DNA from: Prevotella sp.
Lineage (GTDB): Bacteria > Bacteroidota > Bacteroidia > Bacteroidales > Bacteroidaceae
DNA: 64,000 nucleotides
Assembly: GCA_017460515.1 (NCBI GenBank)
Contig: JAFUAY010000038.1
Location: 23,440-87,439 of the forward strand
Direction of reading: 5' to 3'
Shown here: positions 34,336 through 43,730 of the stretch, piece by piece
Layout: every line of letters begins with the position of its first letter
Numbering within the stretch: position 1 is the stretch's first letter
Made by a program: the position numbers and the translations under genes
The notes under the pieces: model-generated
Database searches by the model: none
What the model was told of the DNA's origin: nothing
What the model saw: only the letters and a program-made list of their open reading frames with translations

Positions 34336-34414
34336 AGTTGTGATGTTTGATTTTTATTCGTAGTTGATGATATTCGGATGATTTCGCAGTTGAAGAGGTC
34401 TTTGTTCTTGGAAA

Positions 34415-36982
34415 CTATTTCAACAGGAAGTTCAGGATGCCCGTCATGATTGACGTGCGTTTCTGTTCACTCTTGATGCACTCCCAGGGAAAGCCCATAA
34501 CAAACGAACGGTAGTCGCTGCCTTTGTAGGCAATGGCGGCACTCGTCCCGTTGGCATAGAGCATGGCACAGAACGCCCCGTCGCCAGCAGGCATGAGCAC
34601 ATCGCAGCGGGTGGCTGCATAGTGCCGCTCGTTGAGCTGATGGTAGAACTCGGTGGTAGTGCCAAGTCCTTTCACGTTCTCGTCGGTCTCGCGATAGTAA
34701 CCTTCATGCTGGCTTTTCAGTACTTGGTTCAGGAAGCGGGTCTCCTCGACGGTGGTCAGGTCACTACCCACATAGGCTCCACTCACGAGCAGGCGTCCGC
34801 CTTGAGCAGTAAACTGGGCGATAGCTTGTCGCATGTCGCTGGTGAACGATTTGTAGGAGAGCAGGCTGTGGCCGTCGTCACGTTCCAGTCCCAGCGCCAC
34901 GTCAATCATGTTGTATTTGTAGAGTGACATGCGGGCGAGTGCTTCTGAAGAACAGCTGACGATGTTATACTTGCCTGCCCGATGGATAGCCTGGGCATGT
35001 GTGCGGACGTAGTTGAAGTCGTTGCCGCCAATGAACTGCCCAGCCAGTTCTCTGGAGGTATAGCCTAAGCCTGTAGTGTCCTCAATACCGATGCGGTCGA
35101 GGTTGAAACTGCGCTGCCGGCCCAAGAAGCCGCAGGTGCGTCCGAACGAAACGCCGGGGTCCTCATCGATATCGAAGCCGTTCTCAGTCAGAGCGGGTGA
35201 AGACAGCCGATGGAAGCCGTCGACAATGAGGATGTTCTGGTTCTTTTCACCTGTATAACAGGCAGAGAGCACCTGTGTGGGGAAGCTCTGTCCGCCCTTG
35301 TTGACAGCTGCCACCTTGAAGTGGACGAGTGCCCCCTTGCGCAGACGGGTGGTTACGGCTGTACCGTTGACTACGAAGCCGTTGTCGAAGTCGCCGTTGC
35401 CCTCTGCTATATATAATATATAAGAGGTGGGGGCTGCTGACGGTTCCTGCGGATCGGAGGTCGGCGTCCAGCTGATAAGCAGTTCGCCATTGCCTTTCTC
35501 GGTGAACTCAATGCGGAAGTTATGGGGCGTCAGCGGTGTTACCACGCAGTCCTGTCCGTGCTTGCGGGTGATATAGCGTAACAGTGTCTTGTAGATGGAA
35601 CGGGCCATCGTGAAACGGAAGTTCGGATCGAGCCCGTACTTCATGTCGTTGAAGTTCTGATGCGACAGTGTCTCCAGGATGGCTGAGGGCACGATGGGGA
35701 TACGTGTCTCGGAGTAGTTGCGGTCATAGACCTCGCGCGACTCCCAGGTACGGAAACGCGCCTTGATGTCGGCAGTAGTATTGTCGAGCAGTTCGGAAGC
35801 CAGTTCCTTTGACATCTCTCGCGAACAACCGGCAGCCAGGACTGAGTCGCCCCGCTTCGTAGTACAGATGGTCAGCGAACCGAAGATGCCTTCGCCTTTG
35901 GGCTTGTTGTAGCCAGCATCGCTATGAACGGCCAGTGCCAGTTCGATAGGAACTTTACGTCCGAAAGAGTCGGGCGCATAGACAGAACCTCCGCAGAGCT
36001 CGTTGAGCATGAGCGAACGGGTGTTGATATCATCGGCATAGTCGTTCTCACCCTCCTTGGAGGAATAGACCTTATATGGCATTCCGGCCCATTGGGCAAA
36101 GTAACGGGCACCTTCCAGACAGCGGGGCATTCCGCTCACCTCGCCGCCGCGCTCAATATTTCCCATACCGCCACCGAAACGAACGGCATCGGTAGTCACC
36201 ACACCCTCGTGCTGACTGTCGTTGCTGACCACCACACGGTTGAACTCATTATTACCGGCATCAAAGTTGAACGTGCCCAGATAGACCCATGTGGAACCGC
36301 CCATACGCTGGTTGACGCGGAACTCAGTCTTCTGTCCTTGGTGATAGACCGTGTAATGCGCATCGGGAACACTCTGTGGCAGTGTCTGATAACTGACATA
36401 GACCGCATAGCGACCCTCTTCGGGAATGGCGGGCTGATAGCTGGCTTCTGCCGGTTTGCCGCGCTTGGTGGCTGAAACCATGCGAACCGTTCCTTCCACG
36501 AAAGGATTCTCGCCATCAAGATAATGGCCAGCATGGAGGGCAAAGCCCTTGCGCTCAGCTGCCGACCAGTCTTCACTTCCGTCTTTCTCGCTGAAGCCTT
36601 CCGAGGGATGGTCGTTGTCGACAATCACCTCATGGCGCTGCCAGTCGCGTTCGCGGGGCGAGAACACCACGGCACCGGCGTTCTCCAGCATTGGCATCAG
36701 GTAAGGAACCACAATGGTCTGTGTGAACAGGTCTTCACAGGTGGTATAGAGTGGTGGTCGCTGCCAGCGCCAGCGTTCACGGTTCAGGTCGTAGAAGAAA
36801 CCGTGAGAAGCCCAGAGTGCGATGTGGCGTCCATCAAGTCCTTGGGTAATGGAGTAGGGGCGCGAAACATTCTTCACCCAGGGGTCACCGTGATAATCAA
36901 TGTCTGCCCAAGTGGTTGGCTGAGCAGACATGATGAGAGGTAGCAGCAAAGTAAGGAGTGCAGAGAGCAAGTAGTTTTTCAT
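34415..36982 (-). CDS. Secreted golvesin/xanthan-lyase-like protein with N-acetylmuramoyl-L-alanine amidase-like domain
   Basis: 855 residues with signal peptide 1-20. The amidase-like part has IALWASHGFFYD near 55-65 and LALAVHSDAGY near 345-355, the second resembling the HxNA zinc-ligand motif of Amidase_3 enzymes (here HSDA). Between them sits a golvesin-type beta module (EEGRYAVYVSYQTLP, VYLGTFNFDAG). A fibronectin III-like domain (about 510-590) and a class I amidotransferase-like C-terminal domain (about 610-855, LLVSGAYVGSDL) follow. Similar Bacteroidales proteins are often labelled xanthan lyase, a name I would not trust for function. It probably acts on cell wall or surface polymers outside the cytoplasm. 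Its ATG overlaps the acyltransferase stop (ATGA). Confidence 0.78.
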   Translation of the reverse strand: MKNYLLSALLTLLLPLIMSAQPTTWADIDYHGDPWVKNVSRPYSITQGLDGRHIALWASHGFFYDLNRERWRWQRPPLYTTCEDLFTQTIVVPYLMPMLENAGAVVFSPRERDWQRHEVIVDNDHPSEGFSEKDGSEDWSAAERKGFALHAGHYLDGENPFVEGTVRMVSATKRGKPAEASYQPAIPEEGRYAVYVSYQTLPQSVPDAHYTVYHQGQKTEFRVNQRMGGSTWVYLGTFNFDAGNNEFNRVVVSNDSQHEGVVTTDAVRFGGGMGNIERGGEVSGMPRCLEGARYFAQWAGMPYKVYSSKEGENDYADDINTRSLMLNELCGGSVYAPDSFGRKVPIELALAVHSDAGYNKPKGEGIFGSLTICTTKRGDSVLAAGCSREMSKELASELLDNTTADIKARFRTWESREVYDRNYSETRIPIVPSAILETLSHQNFNDMKYGLDPNFRFTMARSIYKTLLRYITRKHGQDCVVTPLTPHNFRIEFTEKGNGELLISWTPTSDPQEPSAAPTSYILYIAEGNGDFDNGFVVNGTAVTTRLRKGALVHFKVAAVNKGGQSFPTQVLSACYTGEKNQNILIVDGFHRLSSPALTENGFDIDEDPGVSFGRTCGFLGRQRSFNLDRIGIEDTTGLGYTSRELAGQFIGGNDFNYVRTHAQAIHRAGKYNIVSCSSEALARMSLYKYNMIDVALGLERDDGHSLLSYKSFTSDMRQAIAQFTAQGGRLLVSGAYVGSDLTTVEETRFLNQVLKSQHEGYYRETDENVKGLGTTTEFYHQLNERHYAATRCDVLMPAGDGAFCAMLYANGTSAAIAYKGSDYRSFVMGFPWECIKSEQKRTSIMTGILNFLLK

Positions 36983-37539
36983 TCGTGAATGTCGCCAATG
37001 GTAAAGTTCTCAGGACGCTTGCCCTTGAAATCCTTGAAATACAACTTAATCTCTCGCATATCTGCCTCGACATCTCCACTGGGGATGATGGTCTTCGTGC
37101 ATTGTATCAGCTTGCGCTCATAGTCAACACCATAGAGAAGAATGGGAATCTGGGCTCCTTGTGCAATGAAGTAGAATCCCTTCTTCCATTCTTCAACTCG
37201 TTTGCGGGTGCCTTCGGGGGTGATGCAAAGATGGAACCGCTCCGACTCGCGGGCTGTCTGAGCCATCGCATCGGTCATGCGTGTATGCTTCTGGCGGTAG
37301 ACGGGAATGCCCCCCATGCGGCGGAACAATATCCCCAAGGGCCAGAAGAACCATTCTTTCTTCATCATGAAGTTAGAGCCCAACCCTTCGGCTGAGTTAT
37401 ACAGCTGACCGATGATGAAGTCCCAGTTGCTGGTATGAGGGGCCAGACAGATAATATATTTATCGGGATGGTTCTCGGTTACTACTGTCTTCCATCCCAT
37501 GCGTTTATACAAGAGCCATGTACAAAAATTCTTCCACAT
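36979..37539 (-). CDS. PlsC-type 1-acylglycerol-3-phosphate acyltransferase family protein
   Basis: 186 residues. Acyltransferase motif I is HTSNWD (HxxxxD), motif III is ITPEGTRKR, and GIPVYRQ precedes it. The family moves acyl chains onto lysophosphatidic acid or related acceptors at the inner membrane. The protein is short, like the compact Bacteroidetes versions that differ from true PlsC. It overlaps the downstream amidase-like gene by four bases and is probably cotranslated with it; the acceptor is unknown. Confidence 0.85.
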   Translation of the reverse strand: MWKNFCTWLLYKRMGWKTVVTENHPDKYIICLAPHTSNWDFIIGQLYNSAEGLGSNFMMKKEWFFWPLGILFRRMGGIPVYRQKHTRMTDAMAQTARESERFHLCITPEGTRKRVEEWKKGFYFIAQGAQIPILLYGVDYERKLIQCTKTIIPSGDVEADMREIKLYFKDFKGKRPENFTIGDIHE

Positions 37540-37589
37540 AATTCAATAAGTTTTGTCAGCCTGAATATGAGATATCCTAAGCCCGATAC

Positions 37590-37859
37590 TTATAAATTGT
37601 TGATTTGGTCAATAAACTCACTGGCCTGAGCTGTAAATTTCTCGCGCAGGTCTTTGTAATACTGTTTGGCAGGCATACCAGGCTCAGGGTGAGACACGCG
37701 ACTGGTAAAGTCGGACTGCATCTTGATGATGGAGAACAAAAGAGCCTCGGCGTTATCCTTTTGCGCCTTGTTGCCGTAGAGCGATGCGGCTACACATTCT
37801 GTGAACATCTCCTCACAGATAATGTTGATTGCGTGCTTGAGTGATTTTTTATTAGCCAT
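37590..37859 (-). CDS. Small conserved hypothetical protein
   Basis: 89 residues from ATG 37859; the longer in-frame start lies upstream of the predicted promoter. Helical, cytosolic, no recognisable motif (HAINIICEEMFTECVAASLYG, MPAKQYYKDLREKF). Divergent from pfp. Function unknown. Confidence 0.7.
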   Translation of the reverse strand: MANKKSLKHAINIICEEMFTECVAASLYGNKAQKDNAEALLFSIIKMQSDFTSRVSHPEPGMPAKQYYKDLREKFTAQASEFIDQINNL

Positions 37860-37885
37860 GATGTCATTATTTGTTGTTTGAATGC

Positions 37886-37893
37886 CAAAGTTA
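37886..37893 (-). promoter_or_regulatory. -7 element of the 89-residue protein gene
   Basis: Minus strand TAACTTTG, 27 bp upstream of ATG 37859, which rules out the longer start. Confidence 0.6.
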
Positions 37894-37967
37894 AGAAAAA
37901 TATTTGACATGACAAGCACATTATTCAAAAAAAAACTTAATTCTATTTTTTTTTCAATTTTATTGAG

Positions 37968-37975
37968 TATCTTTG
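37968..37975 (+). promoter_or_regulatory. -7 element of pfp
   Basis: TATCTTTG followed by C, 45 bp upstream of the pfp ATG. A T-rich tract (37945-37960) occupies the spacer. Confidence 0.75.
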
Positions 37976-38019
37976 CGACTCGAAATAAACATTTCTTTTG
38001 AACTAAATAATTATCAATT

Positions 38020-39657
38020 ATGCAAAAAAGTGCATTGCAGGTGGCAAGAGCCGCCTATCAGCCCAAGTTGCCACGTGGACTTCAGGGTGCTGTGAAAGCT
38101 GTGGAAGGTGCTCCTACACAGAGTGTTGACAATCAGGAAGAAATCAAGGCTCTCTTCCCCAATACCTACGGAATGCCTCTCGTAGAGTTCGTTCCCGGCG
38201 AAGAGAAGAGCTATGAGCCCATGAACGTGGGTATCATCCTCAGTGGTGGACAGGCTCCTGGTGGTCACAACGTGATTACAGGTCTGTTTGATGCTGTCAA
38301 GAAACTGAATCCTGCCAACCGTCTCTATGGCTTCATTCTCGGTCCTGGCGGTTTGGTAGACCATAACTATATGGAGCTGACCAAGGAGATCGTTGACGAG
38401 TATCGCAATACGGGCGGTTTCGACATGATTGGCTCTGGACGTACGAAGCTTGAGAAGGTTGACCAGTTCGAGAAGGGACTTGAAATCATCCGTGAGCTCG
38501 GTATCAAGGCAATCGTTATCATCGGCGGTGATGACTCTAACACCAATGCTTGTGTGCTGGCTGAGTACTATGCTGCCAAGAACTATGGCGTTCAGGTGAT
38601 TGGCTGTCCTAAGACCATCGACGGTGACCTGAAGAACTCTCAGATTGAGACATCATTCGGTTTCGACACCGCTTGTAAGACTTATTCTGAGCTGATTGGT
38701 AATATTGAGCGCGACTGTAACTCAGCCCGTAAGTACTGGCACTTCATCAAGGTGATGGGTCGCTCGGCTTCTCATATCGCACTGGAGTGCGCTCTGCAGA
38801 CTCAGCCAAACATCTGTCTGATCTCAGAGGAAATCGAAGAGAAGGCTATGAGCCTTGACGATATTGTTGAGTATATCGCTAATGCTGTGGCTCAGCGTGC
38901 TGCCGATGGCAACAACTTCGGTACTGTAATTATCCCAGAGGGCGTGATTGAGTTTATTCCTGCCATCAAGAAGCTCATCTCTCAGTTGAACGACGTGCTG
39001 GCTCTGCCTGAGGCAAAGGAAATCAGCCGTGATGAGCAGGTAGACTTCGCTAAGAGTCACCTGACAGCTGAGAACCTCGCTGTGTTCAACAGCCTGCCCG
39101 TTGGTGTGGCTCGTCAGCTGGCTCTCGACCGCGATCCTCACGGAAACGTTCAGGTATCACTCATCGAGACCGAGAAGCTGCTCTCTACCATGGTGGCTCA
39201 GAAGTTGGAGAAGATGAAGAAGGAAGGCAAGTACACAGGTAAGTTCGGCACTCAGCACCACTTCTTCGGTTATGAGGGCCGTTGCGCAGCTCCTTCTAAC
39301 TTCGATGCTGACTATTGCTATGCATTGGGAACCAGCGCTGCCCAGCTGATTGCTGCCGGAAAGACTGGCTACATGGCCATTGTGAAGAATACGACTGCTC
39401 CTGCCGACGAATGGAAGGCTGGCGGTGTGCCCATCACGATGATGATGAACATGGAGAAACGTGCCGGTGAGATGAAACCAGTGATTCGCAAGGCTCTCGT
39501 TGAACTCGACGGCGCTCCCTTCAAGGCATTCGCTGCAGAGCGTGACCGCTGGGCTCGTGAGACAGCCTATGTATATCCCGGTCCTATCCAGTACTGGGGT
39601 CCCACAGAGGTTTGTGACCAGCCTACGAAAACACTGGCTCTGGAACAGGCCAAGTAA
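38020..39657 (+). CDS. pfp: Pyrophosphate--fructose-6-phosphate 1-phosphotransferase
   Basis: 545 residues, the long form of PPi-dependent phosphofructokinase. Key motifs are [23 protein letters not shown] (GGDD, in which the second Asp is associated with PPi rather than ATP use), PKTIDGDL with the catalytic TIDGD, and [11 protein letters not shown]. It reversibly interconverts fructose-6-phosphate and fructose-1,6-bisphosphate with PPi as donor, serving both glycolysis and gluconeogenesis. It is transcribed alone from a strong-looking promoter and closed by a terminator. Confidence 0.95.
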   Translation: MQKSALQVARAAYQPKLPRGLQGAVKAVEGAPTQSVDNQEEIKALFPNTYGMPLVEFVPGEEKSYEPMNVGIILSGGQAPGGHNVITGLFDAVKKLNPANRLYGFILGPGGLVDHNYMELTKEIVDEYRNTGGFDMIGSGRTKLEKVDQFEKGLEIIRELGIKAIVIIGGDDSNTNACVLAEYYAAKNYGVQVIGCPKTIDGDLKNSQIETSFGFDTACKTYSELIGNIERDCNSARKYWHFIKVMGRSASHIALECALQTQPNICLISEEIEEKAMSLDDIVEYIANAVAQRAADGNNFGTVIIPEGVIEFIPAIKKLISQLNDVLALPEAKEISRDEQVDFAKSHLTAENLAVFNSLPVGVARQLALDRDPHGNVQVSLIETEKLLSTMVAQKLEKMKKEGKYTGKFGTQHHFFGYEGRCAAPSNFDADYCYALGTSAAQLIAAGKTGYMAIVKNTTAPADEWKAGGVPITMMMNMEKRAGEMKPVIRKALVELDGAPFKAFAAERDRWARETAYVYPGPIQYWGPTEVCDQPTKTLALEQAK

Positions 39658-39673
39658 GAAACGAATTGTTGAG

Positions 39674-39714
39674 AACACGGAAATGACAGCAAACACCTGT
39701 CATTCCGTGTTTTC
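39674..39714 (+). terminator. Intrinsic terminator after pfp
   Basis: AACACGGAAaTGACAG pairs with CTGTCATTCCGTGTT, with a 7-nt loop and one bulged A, followed by TTTCACTTT. Confidence 0.85.
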
Positions 39715-39722
39715 ACTTTATT

Positions 39723-40649
39723 ATGACTGAGAAAAGAAAAACTATATCTTCCAAAACAAGGCATACGTCGCCTGTCCGTCATAAGCGTCAGGGCTTGTTC
39801 GTCAGGATGCTTCAGTTGCTTCCCGACTGGGCTTATTGGATTGGCGGAGCAGCAGTGGTGGCTGTCTATGTGTGGTTTTTCTATTATTTCTTCGTGTCTC
39901 CCTTCGGATTCCGATGGAGAGCACTCTATGGCGACTTGAGCAGTCCTGATGGGTATGAGATTCATGGCATTGACATCTCGCACTATCAGGGAACAATTGA
40001 CTGGGAAGTGCTTCGTAATCAAGGTATGATAGACAAGTGTCCCATTCGCTTCGTAATGATCAAGGCAACAGAAGGCTCCAGTAGGGTGGACCCCAAGTTC
40101 AAGGACAACTTCGAACAGTCCTTGGAGTACGGATTCACACGCGGCGCCTACCATTTCTACAGCATCCACTCAGAAGCTCGTCAGCAGGCACAGTTCTATA
40201 TAGATAATGTGAAACTGTTACGTGGCGACCTGCCGCCCGTTCTCGACGTGGAGCATAAGCCAACTCATCAGACCGACGAGGAATTTAAGATGAGTGTGCT
40301 GGAGTGGCTCGAAATCATTGAAAATCATTATGGGGTAAAGCCCATCATCTATACCTATTATAAATTTAAGATGCAATACCTCTCGGAAGAGGTCTTCGAC
40401 CAGTATCCGTATTGGATTGCACACTACTACGTGGACAGCGTGGAATATCGCGGTGCATGGAAATTCTGGCAGTATACCGACGTAGGCAGACTGCCGGGCA
40501 TCAAGGGATATGTGGATTTCGATATCTACAACGGTTCCTACTACGACTTGCGACAGCTCACCATTGGCAGTCAGGAGACAATTGGGGTCGATGCCTATCG
40601 CGAAAGCAATGATTCTGATACTTCTGCCTTACAAAATGATAGGAAATGA
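39723..40649 (+). CDS. GH25-family lysozyme, membrane-anchored
   Basis: 308 residues. A basic cytosolic N-terminus (1-35) and one membrane helix (about 39-60) are followed by a GH25 domain (about 78-285): IHGIDISHYQGTIDW, VMIKATEGS, GAYHFYS, catalytic DVE in LPPVLDVEH, and FWQYTDVG. The enzyme cleaves the beta-1,4 bond of peptidoglycan (muramidase). The anchor holds it on the periplasmic side of the inner membrane, consistent with cell-wall remodelling rather than phage lysis; no phage genes are nearby. It starts just after the pfp terminator. Confidence 0.92.
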   Translation: MTEKRKTISSKTRHTSPVRHKRQGLFVRMLQLLPDWAYWIGGAAVVAVYVWFFYYFFVSPFGFRWRALYGDLSSPDGYEIHGIDISHYQGTIDWEVLRNQGMIDKCPIRFVMIKATEGSSRVDPKFKDNFEQSLEYGFTRGAYHFYSIHSEARQQAQFYIDNVKLLRGDLPPVLDVEHKPTHQTDEEFKMSVLEWLEIIENHYGVKPIIYTYYKFKMQYLSEEVFDQYPYWIAHYYVDSVEYRGAWKFWQYTDVGRLPGIKGYVDFDIYNGSYYDLRQLTIGSQETIGVDAYRESNDSDTSALQNDRK

Positions 40650-40702
40650 TATCATTATTTGTAATTTCTGCTAAAAAATTTGCCCGTTTCGTGGAAAATG
40701 TG

Positions 40703-40710
40703 TAATTTCG
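40703..40710 (+). promoter_or_regulatory. -7 element of serC-serA
   Basis: TAATTTCG followed by C, a variant of the Bacteroidetes -7 with TTCG, 53 bp upstream of serC. Confidence 0.5.
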
Positions 40711-40762
40711 CAGCGCAAAAAACAAGATAACGTTTTAAACTCAAATAAACTTTAAGAAAATT

Positions 40763-41830
40763 ATGAAGAAGTACAACTTTAATGCAGGCCCTTCGATGCT
40801 TCCCCGCGAGGTTATTGAGGCTACTGCTAAGCAGTGTTTAGACTTCAATGGTTCAGGTCTCTCTCTGATGGAGATCAGCCACCGTGCAAAGGATTTCCAG
40901 CCCGTTGTTGACGAGGCTGTGGCTTTGGTAAAAGAATTGCTGCAGATTCCAGAGGGATATTCTGTTATTTTCCTCGGCGGTGGTGCCTCACTTGAGTTCT
41001 GCATGATCCCTTACAACTTCCTCATCAAGAAGGCTGCTTACCTGAACACCGGTGTTTGGGCAAAGAAAGCCATGAAGGAAGCTAAGCTTTTCGGTGAAGT
41101 GGTTGAAGTGGCTTCTTCAGCTGATGCTAACTATACCTTCATACCGAAGGACTGGACTGTTCCTGCAGATGCTGACTATCTGCATATCACTACGAACAAC
41201 ACCATCTATGGTACTGAGATTCGCAAGGACCTGGATGTTCCCGTTCGTCTGATTGCCGATATGTCTTCTGATATCTTCAGCCGTCCTGTCGACGTGGCCA
41301 AGTATGACGCCATCTATGCTGGTGCCCAGAAGAACCTGGCTATGGCTGGTGTGACAATCGTTATTGTGAAGGATGATGCGCTGGGTAAGGCTCCCCGTGA
41401 GATTCCTACCATGCTCGACTACCGTACTCACGTAGACAAGGGCTCTATGTTCAACACACCTCCTGTAGTTCCTATCTACAGCGCTCTTGAGAACCTCCGT
41501 TGGATCAAGAAGCAGGGTGGCGTAGAGGCTATGGACAAGCTGGCTCAGCAGCGCGCTGAGATTGTTTACGGTGAGATTGACCGCAACAAGTGTTTCGTAG
41601 GTACCGCCAAGGAGGAAGACCGTTCGCTGATGAACCTCTGCTTCGTAATGGCTCCTGAATATAAGGAGTTGGAGAAGGACTTCCTTGACTTTGCAGTATC
41701 AAAGGGAATGGTTGGCGTGAAGGGTCACCGTTCAGTTGGTGGCTTCCGTGCTTCTTGCTACAACGCACAGACCATCGAAGGCTGCAACGCTCTCGTAGCT
41801 TGCATGAAGGAATTCGAAGCTAAACATTGA
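40763..41830 (+). CDS. serC: Phosphoserine aminotransferase
   Basis: 355 residues, normal length. N-terminus [14 protein letters not shown] and HRAKDF are SerC signatures; the PLP lysine lies in [14 protein letters not shown]-terminal [15 protein letters not shown]. It converts 3-phosphohydroxypyruvate and glutamate to phosphoserine and 2-oxoglutarate, step two of serine synthesis. serA follows after 28 bp, so the two form one operon. Confidence 0.96.
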   Translation: MKKYNFNAGPSMLPREVIEATAKQCLDFNGSGLSLMEISHRAKDFQPVVDEAVALVKELLQIPEGYSVIFLGGGASLEFCMIPYNFLIKKAAYLNTGVWAKKAMKEAKLFGEVVEVASSADANYTFIPKDWTVPADADYLHITTNNTIYGTEIRKDLDVPVRLIADMSSDIFSRPVDVAKYDAIYAGAQKNLAMAGVTIVIVKDDALGKAPREIPTMLDYRTHVDKGSMFNTPPVVPIYSALENLRWIKKQGGVEAMDKLAQQRAEIVYGEIDRNKCFVGTAKEEDRSLMNLCFVMAPEYKELEKDFLDFAVSKGMVGVKGHRSVGGFRASCYNAQTIEGCNALVACMKEFEAKH

Positions 41831-41858
41831 ACAATTAAGAGTTAAGAATTAAGAAAAT

Positions 41859-42776
41859 ATGAAGATTCTTGTAGCTACTGAGAAACCTTTTGCAAGTGCC
41901 GCTGTAGAAGGCATTCGTAAGGAAATAGAAGGAGCTGGCAACGAGTTGGCTCTGCTGGAGAAGTATACTGAGAAGGCACAGTTGCTGGATGCCGTAAAAG
42001 ATGCTGATGCGCTGATTATCCGTTCTGATAAGGTTGACGCTGAGGTTCTTGATGCTGCCAAGCAGCTGAAGATTGTGGTTCGTGCTGGTGCCGGTTATGA
42101 TAATATCGACCTGGCAGCCGCTACCGCTCATAACGTCGTAGCCGAGAATACTCCCGGTCAGAACGCCAATGCTGTAGCCGAACTCGTTTTCGGTCTGTTG
42201 GTATTTGCCGTTCGTCAGTTCTACAACGGTAAGGCCGGTACTGAGCTGATGGGTAAGAAACTGGGTATCCTGGCTTTCGGTAATGTAGGTCGCAACGTGG
42301 CCCGTATTGCCAAGGGCTTTGGTATGGATGTTTATGCCTATGACGCTTTCTGCCCTGCAGAGGTGATCGAGAAAGCTGGCGTTCATGCTGTTGCCAATCA
42401 GGAAGCTCTCTTTGAGACCTGCGATGTTGTTTCACTCCACATCCCCGCTACTCCTGAGACCAAGCAGAGCATCAACTACGCACTCGTGGGCAAGATGAAG
42501 AAGGGTGGCATTCTGGTGAATACTGCTCGTAAGGAAGTCATCAACGAACCCGAGTTGCTGAAGCTGATGGAAGAGCGTCAGGACTTGAAGTTCGTGACCG
42601 ACATCATGCCGGATGCCAATGCCGATTTCCAGAAGTTCGAGGGCCGTTATTTCTCAACTCCTAAGAAGATGGGCGCTCAGACAGCCGAGGCTAATACTAA
42701 TGCCGGTATTGCTGCTGCTTGTCAGATCAATGCCTTCTTCAAGAGCGGAGATACGAAGTTCCAAGTGAACAAGTAA
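41859..42776 (+). CDS. serA: D-3-phosphoglycerate dehydrogenase (short form)
   Basis: 305 residues. NAD-binding fold GKKLGILAFGNVGRNVARIAKGFGM; catalytic region VRAGAGYDNIDL, NTARKEVINEPEL. It ends shortly after the second half of the substrate domain, lacking the C-terminal ACT domain that gives serine feedback in the longer enzymes, so direct serine inhibition is unlikely. It oxidises 3-phosphoglycerate in step one of serine synthesis and is paired with serC. In many homologues a His follows the DNA-binding-like loop as acid/base; here the region near DANADFQ is atypical, so a related hydroxyacid dehydrogenase role cannot be excluded. Confidence 0.9.
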   Translation: MKILVATEKPFASAAVEGIRKEIEGAGNELALLEKYTEKAQLLDAVKDADALIIRSDKVDAEVLDAAKQLKIVVRAGAGYDNIDLAAATAHNVVAENTPGQNANAVAELVFGLLVFAVRQFYNGKAGTELMGKKLGILAFGNVGRNVARIAKGFGMDVYAYDAFCPAEVIEKAGVHAVANQEALFETCDVVSLHIPATPETKQSINYALVGKMKKGGILVNTARKEVINEPELLKLMEERQDLKFVTDIMPDANADFQKFEGRYFSTPKKMGAQTAEANTNAGIAAACQINAFFKSGDTKFQVNK

Positions 42777-42785
42777 GGGAATTAT

Positions 42786-42868
42786 AAAAGGAGTTGCATG
42801 AGCGACTCCTTTTTCTATATCTAAAAACGCAAGTCGTTCTAAATGAATGGCTTGCGTTTTTTTTGTGT
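42786..42868. terminator. Two intrinsic terminators between convergent serA and SpoU genes
   Basis: The first, 42786-42815: AAAAGGAGTTGC-ATGA-GCGACTCCTTTTT. The second: AAAACGCAAG (42824-42833) with CTTGCGTTTT (42851-42860) then T's; it has A's on the other side and could work in both directions. The second arm, AATGAATGGCTTGCGTTTT (42842-42860), is duplicated at 42875-42893. Confidence 0.75.
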
Positions 42869-42905
42869 ATTCTGAATGAATGGCTTGCGTTTTCTGTTTA
42901 AATGT

Positions 42906-43730
42906 CTAACGCCTTCTTAATTCCCAAAAGGCAACGGCGGCTGCAGCGGCCACATTCAGCGAGTCAACCTGATGGGACATTGGGATGCGAACAACGTAGT
43001 CGGCAGCTGAGATTGCCTCATGAGGCAGTCCGTCGCCTTCTGTTCCCATGAGGATGGCCAGACGTTCAATGCTGTTTAACATGGGGTCTCCCAAGGGGAT
43101 AGAATCATCGCTAAGTGCCATTGCGGCTATCTTGAATCCCTGGGCGCGCAGGTCATGGAACGAAGGTTCTGTCCACGTCCAAGGCACGAGGAATACTGAT
43201 CCCATCGATACGCGTACAGCCCTGCGGTTTAGTGGGTCGCAGGAGTCGGGAGTGAGCAATACCGCGTCTATGCCTAATGCTGCGGCTGAGCGGAAGATGG
43301 CTCCGATATTGGTGGTGTCAGAGACTCCCTGGATGATTACGATGCGATGGGCCTGACTGCAGATATCGGCTATTGAAGGCAGTTGCGGACGACTCATCGC
43401 ACAGAGCACACCTCGTGTCAAGGTGTAGCCAGTCAGTGATGCGAGCAACTCCCGATTGCCAGTATACACGGGAATGTCTCCACATCTTTCTATAATAGAA
43501 GCAGCATCGCCAGTGATATGTCGACGCTCGCACAATAAGGATAGTGGACGATATCCGGCATTGAGGGCTACATGAATCACCTTCGGACTTTCAGCTATGA
43601 AAATCCCATTCGCATACGACGCGTTGGTATCGTCCATGAAATGGGAAGCCTGTCGCAGTTGATGCTCAGTAAGTTGGCAGTAGGGTGCAAGCTCAGGCTG
43701 TTCAAGTGAGGTGATTTCCTGTATGTTCAT
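42906..43730 (-). CDS. SpoU/TrmH-family RNA 2'-O-methyltransferase
   Basis: 274 residues. An N-terminal substrate-binding segment (about 1-110) precedes the SPOUT domain with motif 1 QGVSDTTNIGAIFRSAAALG, motif 2 LAILMGTEGDGL and motif 3 RIPMSHQVDSLNVAAAAAV, forming the AdoMet knot. The family methylates ribose 2'-OH in tRNA or rRNA; the target is not determinable here. ATG overlaps the GHL10 stop? No: its start (43730) overlaps the end of the upstream GHL10 gene by four bases (ATGA), so the two are cotranslated. Confidence 0.9.
   Translation of the reverse strand: MNIQEITSLEQPELAPYCQLTEHQLRQASHFMDDTNASYANGIFIAESPKVIHVALNAGYRPLSLLCERRHITGDAASIIERCGDIPVYTGNRELLASLTGYTLTRGVLCAMSRPQLPSIADICSQAHRIVIIQGVSDTTNIGAIFRSAAALGIDAVLLTPDSCDPLNRRAVRVSMGSVFLVPWTWTEPSFHDLRAQGFKIAAMALSDDSIPLGDPMLNSIERLAILMGTEGDGLPHEAISAADYVVRIPMSHQVDSLNVAAAAAVAFWELRRR

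Noticed and set aside
34415-36982. Xanthan lyase
   Set aside because: The label is common for similar proteins, but no polysaccharide lyase motif is visible; the amidase-like and golvesin-like parts fit better.
39723-40649. Phage endolysin
   Set aside because: The GH25 domain has an N-terminal membrane anchor and no phage genes are nearby.
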